Shown here: one piece after another, positions 42,636 to 51,390 of the stretch
How positions within the stretch are numbered: the stretch's first letter is position 1
Layout of the letters: each line of letters begins with the position of its first letter
Assembly (NCBI RefSeq): GCF_004297105.1
Contig: NZ_SCVE01000012.1
Span: 930,001-994,000, forward strand
Origin: Herbiconiux sp.
GTDB taxonomy: Bacteria > Actinomycetota > Actinomycetes > Actinomycetales > Microbacteriaceae
Direction: 5' to 3'
DNA length: 64,000 bases
Translations under genes and position numbers: made by a program
The notes under the pieces: model-generated
The model's database searches: none
What the model was told of the DNA's origin: nothing
The model's input: only the letters and a program-made list of their open reading frames with translations

Positions 42636-43490
42636 ATGGACCGCACGGCCTTCGGCACCTTCCTCCGCACCCGCCGCGAGGCTCTGCAGCCCGAAGACGT
42701 CGGCCTGCGCCGAGGCCCGCGCCGCCGCACCTCCGGCCTCCGCCGGGAAGAGGTGGCCGAGCTCGCCGGTCTGTCGAGCGACTACCTCGCACGCCTCGAG
42801 CGCGGCGACGGGCCGCATCCGTCGGAGCAGATGGTGGGCGCCCTCGCCCGCGGTCTCCGTCTCACCCTCGACGAGCGCGACCACGTCTTCCTGCTGGCCG
42901 GGCTCCGCCCACCCGCCCGCACCGCGTCGAGTCAGCACATCAGCCCCGGACTGATGCGCATCCTCGACCGGCTGGCCGACACCCCCGCGCAGATCATGGG
43001 CTCGGCCGGTGAGACCCTCGTGCAGACCGATTCGGCGGCGGCCCTGCTCGGCGATCAGACGGCGTACACGGGTCGGATGCGCAGTTCTGCCTACCGCTGG
43101 TTCCTGGAGCCCTCGGTGCGCGACATCTACCCCCTCGACGACCAGCCGCACCACGGGCGGGTGCAGGTCGCGCAATTGCGCAACGCCGCCGCCCAGCGCG
43201 GGCCCGAGTCGGAGGCGGCGGAGATGGTGCGCCACCTGCTCGAGCACAGCGAGGAGTTCGCGGCGCTCTGGGCCGAGAGCGAGGTGGGGCTGCGGTTCAC
43301 CGAGGAGAAGCGGTTCGTGCATCCGGATGTCGGCGAGCTCGCGCTGCACTGTCAGATGGTGTTCGACCCCGACCAGGCCCAGTCGCTGCTCGTGTTCACG
43401 GCGACGCCTGGCACGGAGAGCGCCGAGAAGCTCGAGCTGCTCGTGGTGCTGGGCGCGCAGATGACGGGGAAGGCGGTCAGCGCACCCTGA
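42636..43490 (+). CDS. XRE-family regulator with MmyB-like ligand-binding domain
   Basis: This 284-residue regulator has an N-terminal HTH (about 9-85; RREEVAELAGLSSDYLARLERG). Its C-terminal domain (about 105-270) is of the MmyB type that binds fatty-acid-like or methylenomycin-like ligands (YRWFLEPSVRDIYP, HPDVGELAL). ATG 42636 has AGGA at proper distance. It ends 14 bp inside the converging peptidase gene. The divergent SDR is its likely target. Confidence 0.87.
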   Translation: MDRTAFGTFLRTRREALQPEDVGLRRGPRRRTSGLRREEVAELAGLSSDYLARLERGDGPHPSEQMVGALARGLRLTLDERDHVFLLAGLRPPARTASSQHISPGLMRILDRLADTPAQIMGSAGETLVQTDSAAALLGDQTAYTGRMRSSAYRWFLEPSVRDIYPLDDQPHHGRVQVAQLRNAAAQRGPESEAAEMVRHLLEHSEEFAALWAESEVGLRFTEEKRFVHPDVGELALHCQMVFDPDQAQSLLVFTATPGTESAEKLELLVVLGAQMTGKAVSAP

Positions 43491-45468
43491 GGGTGTCGGC
43501 GAGGAACGCGCGCATGGTCTCGATGAGCAGCAGGCGCGAGTCGGCACGGCGGTACTCGTGCCCCTCGCCGGCGAGCTCGAGGTAGTCGACGGGGCGCCCG
43601 AGCTCGCGGAGCGCGGCCACGATGCGGTGCGCCTCGCCGATCGGCACATTGGTGTCGAGCTCACCGTGCACCACGAGCAGCGGCACGTCGATGTTCTCGG
43701 CCCGCAGGAGCGGTGAGATCGAGCGCAGGAACTTCTGGTCGTGCTGCGGATGCCCGTACTTCGTGACCGCGGCCGCGGCGATCCACGGTTCCGTCTCGGC
43801 GTAGAAGGTGAGCATGTGCGACATCCCGCAGATGTCGACGCCCGCGGCGAAGATGCCGGGGGTGAAGGCGAGGGCGGCGAGCGTGAGGTAGCCGCCGTAG
43901 GAGCGGCCGGTCACGGCGATGCGGCGCGCATCCGCCACGCCCGCCTCCACGAGGAAGGCTGCGGCGGCTGTCACGTCGTCGAACGCGCCCTGCCGTTTCC
44001 GAACGTCGTCGGCGTGCACGAACTCGCGGCCGAAGCCGGAGGAGCCGCGCACGTTCGGAGCGAACACCGCCACACCCGAGGCCACCATCAACTGGTGCTG
44101 CGGGCTGAAGGTGGGCCGCTCCTGTGACTCGGGGCCGCCGTGCAGGTGCAGCATGGCGGGGCCGGGTGCGGGTGTCTCCACCGCGCTCAGCAGCCAGGAT
44201 CCGGATGCGGCGCCCCACCCGCTCGTGGCATCGGGAGTGCTCGTCGCGGAGGCGGAAGGCGGCGCGTCGGCGTGGCTCTCGGCGGCTTCGGGCACACGGT
44301 ACAGCCATCCGGTGATCTCCCGGCCGTCGGCCGACGAGAACCGTTCGAGGGTCGGCACCACGAGTCGTACGGGAGGAAGGTCGGGCACGTCGGAGACCCT
44401 GGTCCAGGCGAAGTCGGCCGTGTCGAGCCGCCAGAGCTCGCGCGGGCGTTGCGGGCCCTCGACGGCGAGCAGCACGCTCGAGCCGTCGCGGCTCAGCACG
44501 GGGCTCGTGGCGACAGCGCCCGGGAGACCGGGCACGGCGGTGAACGCACCCGTGCCGGTGTCGTAGAGCTCGAGCTCGCTGCGGCCCGACACGTTCCAGA
44601 CGAGCAGCAGCATCCGGCCCGCGTCGTCGGCGTCGAGCGCCTCGAGTTCGGCGTCGTCGCGGGAGGCGAGCACCACGGGAGGGCGGCTCCAGTCGGCGGG
44701 ATCGACGGGGTAGGCGATCAGCTGCCGGCGGGGGAGGCCGACCTCGGTGGCCGCGTAGACCACGCCCGGAGCGTCGAGGCCGGTGGGCGAGGGGCGGATG
44801 AACGCCACATCCGTGGCGCCCGTCGCCGGGCGCGGCACCACCGGGTGGTGGGCGTCTTCGGCCCGGTCGACCACCACGCAGAACTCGTGGCCGCGAGCGC
44901 CGTCGCGCATCACGAGCATCCGCTCGCCGGCCGAGAGGTCGAGCACGTGGATGAGCTCGCCCACCGCCAGCAGGTCGAGCTCGCCGGTGGCGGGGTCGGC
45001 GAGATAGGCGCGGGTGGGCTCGCCCACCTCGGTGGAGGGGATGGTGACCACCACGCGGTGGCCGCTGCGGGTCCAGGGTCCGAGCACGGCGTGCCGCTCG
45101 GGATCGCCGGAGATGCGGCGCGCATCGGTGCCATCGGGGCGCACCACCCACACCTGGGTGCGCACGCCGCCATCGGTGGCGACGGCGCAGGCGAGCCAGG
45201 CGCTGTCGGCCGACCAGCTCACCGCGATCACCGGATCGGGGCAGAACGAGATGCGCGTCGCCTCCGTCGGCGTGGCAGGCAGCACGTCCTGCACCCACAC
45301 CTCGGGCGAGCCGCCGCGGTCGCTGATGAAGGCGACGCGTTGCGCATCCGGTGTCATCGACGGACCCCAGCTGCCCCACGCGGCCACGAGCTGTTCGGCG
45401 AAGCGGGTCAGGGGATCGAGGGTGAGCTCGCTGCCGCCGGCTCCGGATGCCGTGTGCCGCCCCGTCAC
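43477..45468 (-). CDS. S9-family prolyl oligopeptidase-like peptidase
   Basis: This 663-residue protein has an N-terminal beta-propeller with WD40/PD40-like repeats (about 20-400; SMTPDAQRVAFISDRGG, ISGDPERHAV). A C-terminal alpha/beta-hydrolase domain follows, with nucleophile GRSYGG, acid in HGELDTNVP and His in GEGHEYRR. It resembles acylaminoacyl-peptidase/dipeptidyl peptidase enzymes that act on short or blocked peptides, with no signal peptide. The GTG start at 45468 overlaps the amidotransferase stop (GTGA), so it is coupled to a peptide-forming operon and may recycle the product or process its precursor. Confidence 0.87.
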   Translation of the reverse strand: MTGRHTASGAGGSELTLDPLTRFAEQLVAAWGSWGPSMTPDAQRVAFISDRGGSPEVWVQDVLPATPTEATRISFCPDPVIAVSWSADSAWLACAVATDGGVRTQVWVVRPDGTDARRISGDPERHAVLGPWTRSGHRVVVTIPSTEVGEPTRAYLADPATGELDLLAVGELIHVLDLSAGERMLVMRDGARGHEFCVVVDRAEDAHHPVVPRPATGATDVAFIRPSPTGLDAPGVVYAATEVGLPRRQLIAYPVDPADWSRPPVVLASRDDAELEALDADDAGRMLLLVWNVSGRSELELYDTGTGAFTAVPGLPGAVATSPVLSRDGSSVLLAVEGPQRPRELWRLDTADFAWTRVSDVPDLPPVRLVVPTLERFSSADGREITGWLYRVPEAAESHADAPPSASATSTPDATSGWGAASGSWLLSAVETPAPGPAMLHLHGGPESQERPTFSPQHQLMVASGVAVFAPNVRGSSGFGREFVHADDVRKRQGAFDDVTAAAAFLVEAGVADARRIAVTGRSYGGYLTLAALAFTPGIFAAGVDICGMSHMLTFYAETEPWIAAAAVTKYGHPQHDQKFLRSISPLLRAENIDVPLLVVHGELDTNVPIGEAHRIVAALRELGRPVDYLELAGEGHEYRRADSRLLLIETMRAFLADTLRVR

Positions 45469-47249
45469 CGGATGCCCTGCTCCTGCAGCCACATCTCGAG
45501 CAGCGCCAGTTGCCAGAGTGCATTGGAACCCAGGGTGGTGCGGGTCTCATTGGGGGCGGCGAGCATCCGCTGCACGGTGGCGTCGTCGAACAGGTCGCGC
45601 TCGCGGGCGGCAGGGTCGCTCAGCGCCGCGCGCACGCGCTCGAGGTACGGGCCTTCCAGCTGGCGGATCGCGGGCACCGGGAAGTAGCCCTTCGTGCGGT
45701 CGATCACCTCGTCGGGCACGATGCCGCGGCTGGCGCGCTTCAGCACGCCCTTGCCGCCGTCGGAGAGCTTGAGCGCCGGCGGGATGCGGCCCACCAGCTC
45801 CACGAACTCGTGGTCGAGGAAGGGCACCCGGGCCTCGAGGCCCCACGCCATCGTCATGTTGTCGACCCGCTTCACGGGGTCGTCGACGAGCATGATCGTG
45901 GTGTCGTTGCGGAGCGCGGCATCTACGGAGGTCTCCGCCCCCGGATGCGCGAACTCGGCCCGGATGAAGGCGGTCGCCTCATCCGTGTCGTTCCGCCAGC
46001 GCCGGTTGAGCAGCTTCTCGAGCGCGGGCCGGCGCCGGTCGAAGAACACCCCGGAGTAGGCCTCGACGGCTTCGTCGCGCGGCACCTCGGCCAGCGGCGG
46101 ATACCAGTCGTAGCCGCCGAGCACCTCATCCGCTCCCTGGCCCGACTGCACCACCTTCACCGACTGCGACACGTCTTCGGAGAGCAGGTAGAACGCCACG
46201 CAGTCGTGGCTCACCATGGGCTCGCTCATCGCCGCGACTGTTCCGTCGATGCCGGGGAGCAGGCGTGAGCTGTCGATCGCGATGCGGTGGTGGTCGGTTC
46301 CGAATCGCTCGGCCACGAGCGTGGAGTACTCGAACTCGTCACCCGACTCGCCGCCCGAGGAGTCGAACCCGATGCTGAAGGTCTGCAGGTCGGTCTGGCC
46401 CGCCTCGGCGAGCAGGGCCACCACGAGGCTCGAGTCGATGCCGCCGGAGAGGAGCACGCCCACGGGCACGTCGGCGACCATGCGGCGCTCGACGGCGGTG
46501 CGCAGGCTCGCGATGAGGGCGTCCTCCCAGTCGCGTTCGTCCATGCCCGCATCCGCTTCGTCGCGCGTGAACGAGGGGCGCCAGTAGACGTGGTCGGTGT
46601 AGCGGCCATCGGGTTCGATGAGGCGCACCGTCGCCGGCGGCAGTTTGCGCACGCCGTTCAGGATCGTGCGGGGGGCGGGGACCACCGAGTGGAACGTCAG
46701 GTAGAACTCGAGTGCCGTGCGGTCGATCGACGTGTCGACGTCGCCGGCCTCGAGCAACGCCGGCAGCGTGGAGGCGAAGCGCAGCCGATCGGGCCGTTCG
46801 TCGAGGTAGAGCGGTTTGATGCCGAGGCGGTCGCGCGCCATCATCGCCCGACCGGAGGCGTGCTCCACGATCACGAAGGCGAACATGCCGAGGAAGTGGT
46901 CGACGCAGTCCATGCCCCATTCGGCATATGCCTTGCCGATCACCTCGGTGTCGGACGTGGAGAAAAACCGGTGGCCCTTGGCGGTGAGCTCGGCGCGCAA
47001 CTCGTGATGGTTGTAGATGCAGCCGTTGAACACGATCGAGAGGCCGAGTGCCGTGTCGACCATGGGCTGGCTGCCGGCCGCGCTCAGGTCGATGATCGAG
47101 AGGCGGCGGTGGCCGAGGGCTACGGCCCCCTCGGTCCAGAGGCCGGTCCCGTCGGGCCCGCGATGACGCAGGCAGCCCGTCATCCGGTCGACAGCTCCGA
47201 CATCGGCGCTGCGGCCGTCGAACCGCAGTTCGCCCGCCAGTCCGCACAT
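45465..47249 (-). CDS. Asparagine-synthase-like amidotransferase (NAGGN amidotransferase group)
   Basis: This 594-residue protein has an N-terminal class II glutaminase domain starting with the essential Cys2 (MCGLAGELRF; RHRGPDGTG), and a C-terminal AsnB synthase domain with the PPi loop SGGIDSS (268-274). It transfers glutamine ammonia to an ATP-activated carboxylate. The sequence is closest to the asparagine-synthase family members that amidate N-acetylglutaminylglutamine (the trio amidotransferase family, TIGR03104), rather than plain asparagine synthetase. It is coupled to an upstream ligase fusion and a downstream peptidase, as the NAGGN enzyme is. The true substrate is unknown. Confidence 0.85.
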   Translation of the reverse strand: MCGLAGELRFDGRSADVGAVDRMTGCLRHRGPDGTGLWTEGAVALGHRRLSIIDLSAAGSQPMVDTALGLSIVFNGCIYNHHELRAELTAKGHRFFSTSDTEVIGKAYAEWGMDCVDHFLGMFAFVIVEHASGRAMMARDRLGIKPLYLDERPDRLRFASTLPALLEAGDVDTSIDRTALEFYLTFHSVVPAPRTILNGVRKLPPATVRLIEPDGRYTDHVYWRPSFTRDEADAGMDERDWEDALIASLRTAVERRMVADVPVGVLLSGGIDSSLVVALLAEAGQTDLQTFSIGFDSSGGESGDEFEYSTLVAERFGTDHHRIAIDSSRLLPGIDGTVAAMSEPMVSHDCVAFYLLSEDVSQSVKVVQSGQGADEVLGGYDWYPPLAEVPRDEAVEAYSGVFFDRRRPALEKLLNRRWRNDTDEATAFIRAEFAHPGAETSVDAALRNDTTIMLVDDPVKRVDNMTMAWGLEARVPFLDHEFVELVGRIPPALKLSDGGKGVLKRASRGIVPDEVIDRTKGYFPVPAIRQLEGPYLERVRAALSDPAARERDLFDDATVQRMLAAPNETRTTLGSNALWQLALLEMWLQEQGIR

Positions 47250-49900
47250 CAGCCGTCTCCCGTCGTTCGCGCCTGCTCGCCTGCCCGTGGGGCCGCCGCC
47301 TGCTCGGCTGCCGGTGTGTCGGCCGCGATGATCCAGGTGTCCTTCGACCCTCCGCCGCGCGATGAATTGACCACCATGCTCCCCGCCGGGGCGACCCGGG
47401 TGAGAGCCAGATCGGCCACGGAGAAGCCGTACTCGCCATCGCCGGTGGCGTACACGAACACCCGCAGGTCGACGTGGCGCGGCTCCAGCACGGCGTCGCC
47501 CACCACCCCGTCGGCGTTCGGCTCGGGCTCGGCGAAGGTGGGATGCGACGACAGCGCCACCACCTCCTGCGCCACCCAGTTGGTGGGATCCGCCGCGATC
47601 TCGGCCCGCCGCGCCGCCACGGCGGCTGCCCCGGAGGCGGGCCCGATCAGCACGCCCTCACCGCCGTGCCCGTCGACGGGCTTGGTGACGAGTTCTCCCA
47701 CGCGCTCGAGCACGCCCCGCCGCTCGGTCTCGTCGCTCGTGCGGTAGGTCGGAACCTGCTCGAGAGCCGGCCGCTCACCGAGGTAGTAGGTGATGAGGCT
47801 CGGCACGTTGCAGTACATCGCCTTGTCGTCGGCGATGCCGTTGCCCGGTGCGTTCGCCAGGAACACGGCTCCGGATGCGGCCACCTCCATGATCCGGCGG
47901 CCGATCGGCGCGCCCGACCCGGCCACGGCATCCGGCAGCTCCACATCGAGGCGGAGATAGAGGGCGTCGAGCGGCGTGCCATCGGTGCGGTCGACCACGC
48001 GACCCTCGACGACGTCGAGGTCGTCGATCTGCAGGAGGCGAAGGCCCGCCCCGTCGGCGAGCAGGGAGTGCTCGAACCACGCCGTGCTCGAGGGGCCGGA
48101 GCTGATGAGGGCGGCGACGGGGGAGTGCGCCGAGTCGTCGCCCGGGCCCCCGGCGGAGCGGCTGCCCGACAGAAGGGTGCGGCGCAGATCGCCGAGCGCG
48201 CCCGCAGGATCGAGGAGGGCCGAGGGGCGCGGCACCTCGGGAGCCACCGCATCCATCAGCCGGCGGATGGCCATCGCGTAGGCGGCGCCACTCGGGTTGC
48301 GCACGTTGTCTTCGAGCACGCGCCAGCCGCCGAACTCGTTGCGCACGAGGTCGAAGCCGAGCACGGCGGCGCGAACGGTGCCGGCGGGCAGCGAACGTGC
48401 GGCGTCGTGCCATCCGGGTGCGTGCTCGATCGCGGAGCGCGGGATGACGCCGTCGGTCACGATGCGCTGCTCGCCGTAGACATCGTCGAGGAAGGCCTCC
48501 AGCGCCCGAGCCCGCTGCGTGAGGCCCAGCACGATCTGCGACCACTCGTGCTGGTTGATGACGCGGGGCACCAGGTCGACCTCGAAGGGCTTCACCTCGC
48601 CGTCGACGCCGAAGGTGAGGTCGTGCGAGGCGGCCCACTCACGGCTGGCGAGCATCCGGGCGCTCACCGTGGCTGCATCGAGGTCTTCGTAATAGCCCAC
48701 GATGTCCTCGTAGGCGGGGCGTGGCCGAGAGCCGGGGCCGACGGCCTCGTCGCCTGCGCGGGTGCGATAGGTGCGCAGGGCGGGAACGGCCGGTGGGATG
48801 CCGCTGGCTCCACCGTGCGTCTCCTCCACGACGAGCTTCACCACTTCGGCCAGATCGCCGCGCTCGGCGAAGGCGGCGCGCTGCCGATCGGCGGAGTTGC
48901 CTCGGGCGAGGAGCGTCTCACTCAGATCGACGACCTCGTCGTAGTCGCCGAGCTCCTCGAGCTGCGGCCGCAGCCGGCGGATCAGGTGCCGCACCGCGTG
49001 GGCGGCGGCCACGGGCCGCGGATGCGCCGTGTCGTCGAGCAGGTCGCCCGACAGCCCCGAGCGGGCGGCCTGCCACATCGCGGCGCGATGCAGGGGAGCA
49101 GCCACCTCCAGCATCGGCCGGCCGGCCTCGATGTCGAGCTCGGCGGCGCGCACCCCGGCGCGGAACAGGCCGGCGATCAGCACGGCGTCGTCGACGACGG
49201 GGCAGGCGTCGCACACCCTGAGTTCGAGGGTGGGCGCGTGGGAGGAGGGCCGCACCTCGAAATAGGCCATCTTCGAGTCGGCGATCACTCCGCTGGCGAT
49301 GAGGTCGGCGAGCAGCTCGTCGTACTCGGCGGCCGACCGCACCGGCCCCGTGGCGCCGGCGCTCGGCCAGCGCTGCCAGATGATCGAGCGGATGCTCGAA
49401 TAGCCGGTGTCGTGGCCGTTCCAGTACGGGGAGCTGGCCGAGATGGCGAGCAGCACGGGCAGGTCGCGGGCCACCCGCTGGGCGATGTCGACGGCCACCT
49501 CGCGGTCGGAGACGCCCACGTGGATCTGGGTTCCGCAGATCAGCTGTTCATCGACGAGAAGCCGGTACTGCTCCTGCATGCGGCCGTAGCGACCGGTGGT
49601 GGTGAGTTCGAAGTCGGCGAACTCGCTGCGCGGGGCGGTGCCCACGCACGCGATGCCGACGCCATCCGGAGCGGCCGCGTCGATCACGCCCTTGCGGAGC
49701 CGCAGGATCTCCTGCCTCAGCCCGTCGAGGCTCGTCACCACATCGGTGTTGGTCTCCACTGTCGTGCGCTGGATCTCCGCCGAATAGTTCTCCCCTGGCA
49801 GCCTCGAGAGGATCTGCGGCGCGCGCGCCGACAGCTTCCCGCTCTCGAGATCGATCAGGTGGAGCTCTTCTTCGGCGCCTAGCGTCAACTCCGCTGCCAT
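47249..49900 (-). CDS. Fusion: GCS2/YbdK-type carboxylate-amine ligase and circularly permuted ATP-grasp protein
   Basis: This 883-residue protein joins two ligases. Residues 1 to about 365 are of the glutamate-cysteine ligase type 2 family (LTLGAEEELHLID start, CGTQIHVGV, MAYFEVRPSSHAPTLELRVCD). About 395-865 are a circularly permuted type 2 ATP-grasp domain (YEDIVGYYEDLD, VLEDNVRNPSGAAYA, FLANAPGNGIADDKAMYC, KPVDGHGGEGV, SSRGGGSKDTW). Both families make amide bonds from carboxylate and amine with ATP. GGGTGA precedes ATG 49900. The gene heads the operon (TGATG junction to the amidotransferase gene). Together the three genes predict a small peptide that is formed, amidated and later hydrolysed. 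Confidence 0.87.
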   Translation of the reverse strand: MAAELTLGAEEELHLIDLESGKLSARAPQILSRLPGENYSAEIQRTTVETNTDVVTSLDGLRQEILRLRKGVIDAAAPDGVGIACVGTAPRSEFADFELTTTGRYGRMQEQYRLLVDEQLICGTQIHVGVSDREVAVDIAQRVARDLPVLLAISASSPYWNGHDTGYSSIRSIIWQRWPSAGATGPVRSAAEYDELLADLIASGVIADSKMAYFEVRPSSHAPTLELRVCDACPVVDDAVLIAGLFRAGVRAAELDIEAGRPMLEVAAPLHRAAMWQAARSGLSGDLLDDTAHPRPVAAAHAVRHLIRRLRPQLEELGDYDEVVDLSETLLARGNSADRQRAAFAERGDLAEVVKLVVEETHGGASGIPPAVPALRTYRTRAGDEAVGPGSRPRPAYEDIVGYYEDLDAATVSARMLASREWAASHDLTFGVDGEVKPFEVDLVPRVINQHEWSQIVLGLTQRARALEAFLDDVYGEQRIVTDGVIPRSAIEHAPGWHDAARSLPAGTVRAAVLGFDLVRNEFGGWRVLEDNVRNPSGAAYAMAIRRLMDAVAPEVPRPSALLDPAGALGDLRRTLLSGSRSAGGPGDDSAHSPVAALISSGPSSTAWFEHSLLADGAGLRLLQIDDLDVVEGRVVDRTDGTPLDALYLRLDVELPDAVAGSGAPIGRRIMEVAASGAVFLANAPGNGIADDKAMYCNVPSLITYYLGERPALEQVPTYRTSDETERRGVLERVGELVTKPVDGHGGEGVLIGPASGAAAVAARRAEIAADPTNWVAQEVVALSSHPTFAEPEPNADGVVGDAVLEPRHVDLRVFVYATGDGEYGFSVADLALTRVAPAGSMVVNSSRGGGSKDTWIIAADTPAAEQAAAPRAGEQARTTGDG

Positions 49901-50009
49901 GGGCTCACCCTACGGTGCCCTGCCCGGAACCGCCCGGGAATTCTCCCTGGGCAGGCCCTCGGGGAGCCCTTGGTAGGCTGGGAGCACTCACGGGAATGGA
50001 GACGCTCAC

Positions 50010-50117
50010 ATGGTGGCGGAAATGCTGTTCGCAGTCCTCGGGCTGTTCACCCTCGTCGGTGGCGTGCTCGGTATCGCCGCACTCATCGCCATGGCCAAGG
50101 CGCCCTACCGTGACTGA
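50010..50117 (+). CDS. Very small membrane protein, 35 residues
   Basis: ATG 50010 opens a frame of 35 residues (MVAEMLFAVLGLF..., ending AKAPYRD) with one transmembrane helix flanked by charged ends. GGAG lies eight bases upstream, an ideal site. It sits on the plus strand between two minus-strand genes, divergent from the ligase operon and convergent to the methyltransferase gene. Size and layout fit small regulatory membrane proteins; function unknown. Confidence 0.5.
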   Translation: MVAEMLFAVLGLFTLVGGVLGIAALIAMAKAPYRD

Positions 50118-50211
50118 GCCACCCAGCCGCTCTGGTGCCGTGTCTCAGCCGGTCACGGTTGCCTGCCGCGAGCCCTGAGGCGCTTCTCCGGAGTGGTGCC
50201 CGCCCTCGGCG

Positions 50212-50997
50212 TCAGCCGGTTGCCTTCCGCATCCGGCCCGTTCTGCCGATGACGGCGGTCGCGTCGAGGTCGTCGTCGCGCTCGATCTGCGGATGCAGGC
50301 CCGCCGCCTCGAAGAGCGCTGCCGTCTGCGGCGCCTGACGCTCGCTCGTCTCGATCAGGAGTGTGCCGCCCGGCGCGACCCACTCCGGCGCGCCCGCGAT
50401 CACCCGGCGTTGCACGTCGAGGCCGTCCACTCCGCCATCGAGGGCCATCGGCGCCTCGAAGAGCCGTGCCTCGGGCGGCATCGTGGCGATCGCGGCAGTG
50501 GGCACGTAGGGGGCGTTCACCACGATCGCATCGATCCGGCCGCGTAGGTGGAGGGGGAGCGCCTCGAACAAGTCGCCCTCGAGCACCTGGTGGGGCGGGA
50601 GGTTGAGTCGTGCGCTCGCCGTGGCCGCCGGGTCGAGGTCGGCAGCCCACACGCGGGCGTCGGGCCGGGCGGCGGCGATCGCCGCGCCGAGGGCCGCGCT
50701 GCCGCAGCAGAGGTCGAGCACGAGCGGGTCCTTCACCCCGGCCAGCGCCGACAGGGCGCAGCGCACCAGCAGCTCCGATCGGCGCCGCGGCACGAAGACA
50801 CCCGGAGTGACCCTGATGCGCAGCCCCGCGAACTCCGCCCAGCCGAGGATCTGCTCGAGCGGGTCGCCGGCCACGCGTCGCACGAGCATCCGTTCGAGGT
50901 CGGCGGCCGACCCGGCGGCCGCCTCGACCAGCAGGTCCGCCTCGTCTTCGGCGAACACGCACCCTGCGGCGCGCAGTCGCGCCACCACCTCATCCAC
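50212..50997 (-). CDS. PrmC-related putative protein N5-glutamine methyltransferase
   Basis: This 261-residue SAM-dependent methyltransferase has motif I as DLCCGSAALG (95-104) and the active loop as NAPYVP (161-166) instead of the NPPY of true PrmC. The N-terminal helical part is short. This matches the PrmC-related actinobacterial family (TIGR03704), whose target is unproven. GTG 50997 or 51012 is the start; both adjoin the palindromic repeat array, which therefore lies directly in its leader. Confidence 0.82.
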   Translation of the reverse strand: MDEVVARLRAAGCVFAEDEADLLVEAAAGSAADLERMLVRRVAGDPLEQILGWAEFAGLRIRVTPGVFVPRRRSELLVRCALSALAGVKDPLVLDLCCGSAALGAAIAAARPDARVWAADLDPAATASARLNLPPHQVLEGDLFEALPLHLRGRIDAIVVNAPYVPTAAIATMPPEARLFEAPMALDGGVDGLDVQRRVIAGAPEWVAPGGTLLIETSERQAPQTAALFEAAGLHPQIERDDDLDATAVIGRTGRMRKATG

Positions 50998-51020
50998 GCC
51001 GCACCCCGTCACTCCGCTCG

Positions 51021-51348
51021 AGTTGCCACACGTTGTGGCAACTCGCCTGCCGGGCCCACACGTTGTGGCAACCCGATGCCGGCGCAACACGTTCTGGCGC
51101 CTGGGGCGCGTGTGGCCGGCTTGCCACAAGTTGTGGCAAGTCGCCTGCTGGCGCAACAGGTTGTGGCAACTCGTGGTGGGGTGCCTGGGGTGCGTGTGGC
51201 CGGCTTGCCACAAGTTGTGGCAACCCGCGACCCGAGGCAACAGGTTGTGGCAACTCGTGGTGGGGCGGCTGGGGTGCGTGTGGCCGGCTTGCCACAAGTT
51301 GTGGCAACCCGCCTGCCGGCGCAACAGGTTGTGGCAACTCGATTTGGG
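51021..51348 (+). repeat. Tandem array of 84-bp units built on TTGCCACAAGTTGTGGCAA
   Basis: Three near-identical 84-bp units start at 51121, 51205 and 51289, preceded by a degenerate partial unit from 51021. Each unit begins with the perfect palindrome TTGCCACAAGTTGTGGCAA (51121-51139, 51205-51223, 51289-51307). A second half-site, TTGTGGCAAC, lies exactly 30 bp after the half-site of the palindrome (51161, 51245, 51329). The degenerate part has the same pair at 51033 and 51063. The array fills the gap between the glutathione peroxidase stop and the methyltransferase start. Frames through it translate to repetitive Cys/Gly/Trp-rich sequence and I consider them non-coding. Confidence 0.93.
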
Positions 51349-51390
51349 GCCGGGTGTGTGCCACCGTGCCGGATACGGTCAGACGCCGCG

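Noticed and set aside
51023..51041. DnaA boxes or a replication origin in the TTGTGGCAA repeats
   Set aside because: The DnaA box is TTGTCCACA-like; TTGTGGCAA differs at key positions and no dnaA, dnaN or gyrB gene is nearby.
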